Source of the DNA: Nyssa sinensis | Taxonomy: Eukaryota; Streptophyta; Magnoliopsida; Cornales; Nyssaceae | Assembly: GCA_008638375.1 (NCBI GenBank) | Contig: CM018038.1 | Location: 35,808,597-35,872,596, forward strand | Reading direction: 5' to 3' | Length of the DNA stretch: 64,000 bases | Part shown: positions 57,755 through 64,000 of the stretch, one piece after another | Position numbering within the stretch: the first letter of the stretch is position 1 | Layout of the letters: every line of letters starts with the position of its first letter | The notes under the pieces: model-generated | The model's input: only the letters and a program-made list of their open reading frames with translations | Told to the model about the DNA's origin: nothing | Databases searched by the model: none | Translations under genes and position numbers: made by a program

Positions 57755-60700
57755 ATGAAGTTCGCGGCGCAGGCATGGAGCAATGGAAGAGCACGGGCAG
57801 GGGTTCTGCAGTTGGGCAGCTGCCCGTACGCAATAGAGACCCCTGCACTTCTCCTTTCCACTCGTAAAGGGCTGCCCACTTTCGTCTCCCCTGACCTGCT
57901 TCCCTCCCTCCCTTCCCCTGATTCCCACCTCCTTCAAATTAGCCCTCTTCACTTGTAAGTATTTACTACCCCCCTCTCTCTCCAAGTAATATATACATGT
58001 TGTTGGTTTAAGACTTGATAATATGTACAAACTGCAGATAAGATGTTTGTGATTTGGTTTGATACAAATATTATTCTTATACCTTCTACTTTACTTTTGT
58101 AGCAGTGGCCACACACATATATCTTATAAATGCATGTTTTTATGTTTGTGTGCGTGTGTATTTATATAAGTTTTATGGACGCATTTATGTGTGTTTATGC
58201 TGAAATTATATTTTAAGGTTTTTTTTTTCGTGGGCTGAAGTTAGAAATTATTTTCACTTCGCAAGTTGACAAGAATTTTTTTATATATAAATATGTGGAC
58301 GAACATTTTTTTTTCCTCAAATTCTGAATTAGTTTAAACTGATTGCAAAATAGCCAATTACTTTTATTGTTTGGCCCCAGTTTGTTAAATCAATAAAATT
58401 TCAAAGCTTTGTGTCAACTTGAAATAGAAGAGGAGAAAAGAAAAGAAAGAAAAGAAAAGGATAACTTAAAATAGAAGAGAAAAGAGAAGGAAAAAAAAGT
58501 GTTAATCTTCAACTTGTTTGAATATTTAGGAGTGAAATGAGAAAAAAATAACTATTTATTGTTTCAATAGTTAGGAAGAGAGAAAAGAAAAGAAAGTGTA
58601 TAAATTATTTGACAATTAAATCAATTTTGTTATAAAAACCTTAATTTTTAACACAAAAATTTAAGGGTATATTTGGTATTTTAAAAAATGCATTAAAAAT
58701 GTTTGTTTTCTTTCCAAATCTCTCCACTTTTGAAGAGATTGGAGTAGTGCTCCATCTTTCTCTCCAAATCTTTTATTTTCTCTCCTACTTAAACATCCAA
58801 ACAAGATATTTGTTTAACTCTCCATCCTAATCTTTTCTTTTTTCTCCAAATCTCTCTATCGAAACGAAGCATAAAAGAAGAAGGAAAAACTGCTTATCAA
58901 TAGAGAAGAAAAAAGAGGAAATAATCTGTTTCACCGAAAATACTAATAAAAAAATTGTTTTGCAAAAACAAATCATGTAATACGCTTTTGGAGAAAAACA
59001 TAGACTATTTGAAAGAAAGTGACAATAGTTAAATGATATAAACTACTCCTGTTGGAATCCGAGCTCTTTCAACTTTGGAAGAGCAAAATAGGTTATGGGG
59101 AAATAAAAAGGGAAAAAACCATTATTGAAAAAAACTCGGTGGTAGTGATGGAATGTGGAATCCTTTGGGAAGGGACATGGTGGCATTTTGTTTGGTTGAC
59201 GTTATAGCCCTAAATAGAGCAGAACCGTGTCTTGGATTCATGAAACGACCAGGGTTCATGTGTAAGTACAATGTGGCTAAACTGTAGTAGTTTGAGAGCT
59301 TCTAGAAAATACACCATCATAACATATTTTTGGGTCACATCGCTATCTACATGTTTCCTGAGCTACGTAATTATAAATTTAATTAAATGGTGGATGGAAT
59401 GAATGTCTTGGCATGCACTCACCTACAAAGTACCAGTGACACTAGTTGTTATTGCTGCATGTGTCTTGCATTATTTTAAACATGCCAATTCAAATTCAAA
59501 TTCAAATTCAAATTAAAAGCTTCTTGTTGCTCACACAAGACTAGTATTGAATGGTTGAACCGTTCTTCACTTGTGTTGGGAGCTGTATCTTGAATCTCGA
59601 TTGGGTTCTCAAGACAAAGGATTCCAGGTAGAAAGTGGCAGTAGTCTTCTTATAAAAAATACATAGAGAGATAGAGAGGGAGACTTCGGTGACTCTTCTC
59701 AAATTGTGTACATAAAACTCAATGATAAAAAAGGCCATCAGAAAGACAGATCCGTCACTGGGATATCAATGTCGATGATAGAAGGATTTCAATGTCCATG
59801 ATAGAAGGATGTCACTAGAAGTTGTGAATAGCTTGCAAGAGAAAGATGGCACCCAAAGAGAGATTTTTGGGGGCAAACCTAGTGCATAAGGCTCCCGCCA
59901 TTACGGGATCTGCGGAGGGTTAGATGTATTACCCTACAAGCAGAGAGACTGTTTCTGTGACTCGAACCCAATGAGAGATTTTTAATAACACAAATTTAAG
60001 TTTAGATTTTTTTTTTTTTTTTTAAATCCATCATTCATTAAGCATGTTTTGCATGAATGAAATATCTAGTCTTTTGGGCTGAGAATTCAAGGCTTTTTTA
60101 AAACAAATTTATTTATATGGTAACGAATTATCTGCATTATTAGATGCATTGCAAGGAGGAAATAGTGAAATTTTAAATTCCAGCACTTAATATGGTCATC
60201 AATCAGTCTCTTATAACCCTTCCCATATGGACCACTTGGTGCTTTACCTTAAGAGGAACATGATAACATAATAGAGCACAATGAGGATATGCAAGCAGGG
60301 GATGAGCACTCCAATTATGGGTCAACGAAATGAGAGTGAGATGATGAGCATGACTAAGGTGGTGATGATACTAAAGAGAAGACACATGATGATGGATTTG
60401 TTTCTCTATAACTTGTTTTGTACTCATTATGTAATTTTTTCCCCGGTGTGTACTGTATGTTTACTATCAAAATAGTACATTATGGCAATCTATTGTTCTA
60501 GCATGTGTTGACCTTTTAGAATAAGTTATATGTAACAGGTTATGTTTTTTTTATCTACTTTATATCTTCATTTTCTTCTTAGTATTTTGAATTTTTCATG
60601 ACTTCTATTTTCTGGTCCTATATGTAGCATGGTTTTAGTTTTGAGTTTTTTTCTTTCAAATTTTTAATTGTTTAATTTTACTCTTTTTTCTTTTGTAGAA

Positions 60701-61118
60701 TTCTTAGGATTTTTATTTTTATAAGATTTATATACGAAAGTGATACATAACAAAATAATCTAAAAAAATTGAAATGGGTTAGCAAAATATTTGGGCCAAT
60801 ACGACCTCGAGAAGGCTTCTTTGCTTCAAAAATTTTAAAATATTTGTATTTCGTAACTAATCATACTAAATTAATTTTCATGCTTATAATCATTTTTTTG
60901 TTATTATTTATATTTTTTGTTGTGATGTTATTCAAATTAAATGATACTCTGGGACGGATTTGCAATGGGGTCCTGGGGGCAAGTGCCCCCACTGAAATAT
61001 GTGGAAAAAAAAACTCAATTCATAAATTTTTAAAGTTCCAAAAAATTTCAAAACATGCCTCCACTAGAAAATTCATTTCAAAAGTGACCCCTCATTATGT
61101 CACTTAATGCCAGCCGTC

Positions 61119-61155
<37 letters not shown>

Positions 61156-63801
61156 CTCATTCACTTCTACTGCTCTCTCTCTTCTCTAACGCCTCTTTCT
61201 TTTTTCTTTTTTTCCTTTTCCAATTTTTTTTTCTCTTTCCCTCTCTAACGTAACCTCTTAGCCTTTTTTTTTTTTCCAGTTTTTTTTGGGTAGTGTTTTA
61301 TGGCCCAAATTCATGTGCCCAAATCTGTGCCCAAATGAGAGAGTCATTGATTGCTATCACGTTAGTTGTTTTTAAAAAACTATCTCATCATTTGGGCACA
61401 AGATTTGGGCAACAAAATATTATCCTTTTTTTTTTTTTTTCTCTCCCTCTGACGCAACTCAATGCTACTGCCTCTCTCTCTCTAGCACCTCTTTCTTTTT
61501 CCATTTTCTAGTTTTGCTCTCTCTCCCTCCCTTCTCTTATAAAAATTCTTAATTGAAATGTTATTATGTTAAATCTTAAAAATCACCTTTCTTTCACTTC
61601 CTCTCTTTTGGAACATTATTCAGCCTTCTCATATATACCTCTTGTCCCCTTTCCCTCATTGTACAAGCATGAGCATTGTAGTATGAAATGCATAAAATCA
61701 CACCCAATACAACTTTTCACATCATATAAATCAATTATATCAACAAAATTACTGGACACTGGTGATTCAAACATTTTCTGTTTTTACTTTTTTAAATATA
61801 TTTTCTAAATCTAGTTCTTTCAACTTAAATCTCTGAAAATCAACACCTATAGATGATGTATTTCAGAAGCTCATATTCAACTACTATCATTTACACAACT
61901 AGACATGAAGCATATTTCAAATTGTACCCTTTGTGTTCAGATTGATGGTGCATAGGGGCAGTCATTGTATTGAAGGGGTATAAGCAAGTAGAAATAGAAA
62001 TTTGTGGATACTTGACTTTTATATCTTTGTCATTATAATATTGCAAGTTTAATTTATTGTCAAAATTACTTATTCATGTTAAATGCTTGAAATTCTGGAA
62101 TTGAAAATGCATATTCTTGATAGAAGTTTTAGTCTAACTAAACAATTTAATCTTTGAATCAGTTATGAATAAATTTCTTAAAAGAAAATCAACACTGGAA
62201 TCAATCGTTTCTAACTCAAGAAAGCGATGACTTTCAATTTTTTCTTGATGAACTTCCAATTTTTTGCGTGGAAGTAATAGCAAAATCATGTGATTTTTTT
62301 TTTATAAGTAATAGTTAAAAATGTATAAAAGGCGTCCAAAAGAGGCAAACTACATGTACAACATTTGTGAATGTTCCAAATATATTTTTTCTTTTGTAAA
62401 TGACATGATTAAACTTTAAAATTTTTGTTCTTTTCAATTATTGGTGATAAGTGTATAAATAATCAACTTTTACAAAATCAATTTTGATTTTATGAGTGAG
62501 TTATAAGTTGCCCCCGCTAGAATTGAATCCTGGCTCTGCCCCAGATGATACTTCTTATTAGTTTAACTTAAAAAAATTCATATAAAATAGTAAAATATTT
62601 TCTTAGGTGTTATTTATAAGAAATATATTTTTTTAGGTGTTAGAAAATTGGAAAATAATAGTAAATTTTTTTGACCTATGATAAAATGTTGTTAAGATAT
62701 GCGTATTAGTGACTTTAAGCTATTTGCTAGTATTTGAAAAAAATTCACAGTTGCAGTTTCTGATTCCCGTTAAGGATGACAGGATACTCCCGATACTTTT
62801 ACACCGCGACCGCGACTGTGTCGTATCCTACGACTGTGATTTAAATCCATGATTTGTAGTGTGTTGTTGCGCCTGGGGCTAAGATGAGACATAGTGCCTG
62901 AAAGGGTTATTGTTGAAACTGGGACTATAAACATGTGTAGGGTCTTACTTGGTTTGTTTTCTCTTGGAAACTTAGGAAAGAATACTTTTATTTTTGGGGA
63001 TCTCTTGTAATTTTCTTTTTGATTGTAGATGTAGTGATATTATTTCTATTTTGTTGGGTTTCACACTTCTAGAGTTTGTAGGGGTTAAAATAACACTTTG
63101 AGACAATGATTGTTCTTCCCTGTGTTTAATTGTTAAACTAGGTTCCACTTGAGGATGCCCCTATCTTCTACGTTTGTATTGCAACTAGGTCATTTTCTTT
63201 GTTTTCCTGTTTTAAGGGACAAGATGTCAAGCTTTTATGAAGAGCTCATCTTTTTCATTTCCAAAATCGAAAAAAAAAGATTGTAACCATGGTCACTATA
63301 CAGAAACTTTATAGTCTGCTTGTTGACTGAACCACTTTTGTGTCATTGTTTTATTCTGCAGTGTCGAGGGTCTTTCATCCAAAACAATATCAAATATCGG
63401 GGGACTGCCCAAGATGCTTGGTTTGCATGAATATGGATTTGCAGCTGTCCTAAGGGATTCTGTTGTATGTCTTCCAGAATGTGATAGCACTAACAAGACT
63501 GGAGCATCTTTTGAAACTCCTTGTGGTCGTCTCTTGGTACTTCTCTTGATTTTTTCCCCTTTATTGCACTACTTGGGCCTTTTGTATGTTGTATGACTTA
63601 ATTTAGCAGTTTTTTTTTCCCCAAATTTTTATATGCTTACAGATAAAACCCGTAGAGTATATGGAAATGATTTCTTCCTTGAAGCCAGACTTATGGGCTA
63701 CTTTGGCAGATGAAGTACCAGCTTGGGTTTCTGAGAAGAGGAACAGAACCTCAGTGGATCGAACTGTAAAGTGGCTTGATGATTGCATGAGGTTAAGCAT
63801 G
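57755..63801 (+). CDS. QTRT2: Queuine tRNA-ribosyltransferase accessory subunit 2 homologue, exons 1-3 (3' end outside window)
   Basis: Partial gene. Exon 1 is 57755-57954 (ATG; donor GTAAGT; phase 2). Exon 2 is 63362-63536 (acceptor TTCTGCAG; donor GTACTT; phase 0). Exon 3 is 63643 to about 63801 (acceptor GCTTACAG; donor probably GTAGAT at 63802, alternatively GTTAAG at 63792). The splice phases join into one frame of about 178 residues. Exon 1 gives MKFAAQAWSNGRARAG...ETPALLLSTRKGLP, which follows the N-terminus of animal QTRT2 (MK...NG-R-G, then P-LL-T-G--P). Exon 2 gives GGLPKMLGLHEYGF and ETPCGRLL. Exon 3 gives EYMEMISSLKPDLWATLADE and RTSVDRTVKWLDDCMRL, matching the (K/T)SVDR...LD-C-RL stretch of the family. 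Known partners form a heterodimer with QTRT1 that swaps guanine for queuine at position 34 of GUN-anticodon tRNAs. The zinc-binding C-terminal region lies beyond the window. The identification is by remembered family sequence. Confidence 0.83.
58509..58805. mobile_element. Foldback / MITE-like element in intron 1
   Basis: The left arm 'cttgtttgaatatttaggagtgaaatgag' is matched by the reverse complement of the right arm ('cttgtttggatgtttaagtaggagaga'). Purine-rich sequence follows the left arm and pyrimidine-rich sequence precedes the right arm, so the whole unit can fold back. A TSD is not resolved and the true ends may lie further out (to about 58870). Confidence 0.4.
59486..59514 (+). repeat. 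(ATTCAA)n microsatellite
   Basis: Four to five tandem 'attcaa' units: 'aattcaaattcaaattcaaattcaaatt'. Confidence 0.85.
59869..59972 (-). mobile_element. 5'-truncated Au-SINE-like element with 11-bp TSD
   Basis: The minus strand reads GGGTTCGAGTCACAGAAACAGTCTCTCTGC (B box GGTTCGAGTC), then CCTCCGCAGATCCCGTAATGGCGGGAGCC, then TTATGCACTAGGTTTGCCCCC. This order matches the 3' three-quarters of the plant Au SINE as I remember it. It is flanked by the 11-bp duplication GAGAGATTTTT (59858-59868 and 59973-59983). The A-box half of the tRNA-like head is missing, as expected from incomplete reverse transcription during insertion. Confidence 0.8.
60949..62544. mobile_element. Non-autonomous hAT-like DNA transposon with 8-bp TSD
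   Basis: 1596-bp element flanked by the perfect 8-bp duplication ATGATACT (60941-60948 and 62545-62552). Ends are CTGGGACGGATTTGCAATGG on the left and CTGGGGCAGAGCCAGGATTC (reverse complement) on the right, an imperfect terminal inverted repeat. Next to them lie inverted 'GGGGGCAAGTGCCCCC' and 'TTGCCCCCGC'. An 8-bp TSD and a (C/T)-GGGGC-GA type terminus with nearby GCCCCC are typical of plant hAT elements (Tip100-like, from memory). No transposase ORF remains. The interior has a (TC)n array at 61121-61151 and several polypyrimidine tracts. Confidence 0.83.
61121..61151 (+). repeat. (TC)n microsatellite inside the hAT-like element
   Basis: Uninterrupted TC dinucleotide run of about 31 bases, followed by further CT-rich sequence to about 61260. 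Confidence 0.85.
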
Positions 63802-64000
63802 GTAGATATTATCTATATTTACTTTTCCTTTATTTGGATTGAATTGGAATCTTTATTTGAATTCCATATTTGACATATTGCTAGTCACCATGTTTTATAA
63901 TCTTGTAGTGTGTCTCATAATACATTCTTTAAGTCTGGATGCAGAACTGCATTTCCTGACACGAAGATTGTTTATATACTACTTTAGACAGCTTGCGAAT

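Larger units (their letters stand above)
57955..63361 (+). other. QTRT2 intron 1 (5.4 kb) with transposon insertions
   Basis: Phase-2 intron of 5407 bp with GT-AG ends. It contains a foldback element (about 58509-58805), an ATTCAA microsatellite (59486-59514), a truncated SINE (59869-59972) and a hAT-like element (60949-62544). The rest is AT-rich without recognisable genes. Confidence 0.75.

Overview
The window is nuclear DNA of a eudicot-type plant. It is AT-rich and dominated by Ty3/gypsy and Ty1/copia LTR retrotransposons, with long introns, microsatellites and only two genes that look functional. The species cannot be read from the sequence.

Genes. (1) At 4135-5025 (-) there is one intact single-exon gene for a DUF579-family glucuronoxylan 4-O-methyltransferase (GXM type), a Golgi enzyme of secondary-wall xylan. 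(2) From 57755 (+) to the window end lie the first three exons of a plant homologue of the queuine tRNA-ribosyltransferase accessory subunit (QTRT2). Its 5.4-kb first intron holds a hAT-like element, a truncated SINE and a foldback element. Three decayed coding regions are also recognisable: an F-box-associated domain pseudogene (about 29.1-29.65 kb, +), an antisense plant-mobile-domain (PMD) gene remnant (about 33.9-36.5 kb, -) and several gag/pol remnants.

Layout. 1-2108: end of a gypsy LTR. 2.1-6.4 kb: GXM gene and its flanks. 6.4-10.3 kb: a minus-strand solo LTR with a perfect target-site duplication (TSD). 10.3-11.6 kb: copia-like LTR debris. 11.6-20.7 kb: a 9.07-kb gypsy element with two 2.8-kb LTRs and perfect TSDs but a collapsed interior. 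21.4-23.9 kb: 3' half of a copia element. 26.3-28.6 kb: second decayed copia gag-pol. 30.3-32.3 kb: three promoter-bearing repeats in mixed orientation. 32.3-33.9 kb: truncated minus-strand gypsy end. 33.9-38.0 kb: 3' end of a probable Tat-lineage gypsy element with an antisense PMD gene before its polypurine tract (PPT) and LTR. 38.2-55.0 kb: a three-level nest, in which a minus-strand 4.1-kb LTR is split by a 4.6-kb solo LTR and by another LTR that itself contains a gypsy element. 55.0-56.6 kb: a 1.6-kb insertion with 8-bp flanking repeats. 57.6-64 kb: QTRT2 gene.

The two genes have no visible functional link. Most of the remaining sequence records successive retrotransposon insertion, LTR-LTR recombination to solo LTRs, and deletion. 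All coordinates and similarities were read by eye. LTR edges with a TSD are reliable to the base; edges given as approximate are not.
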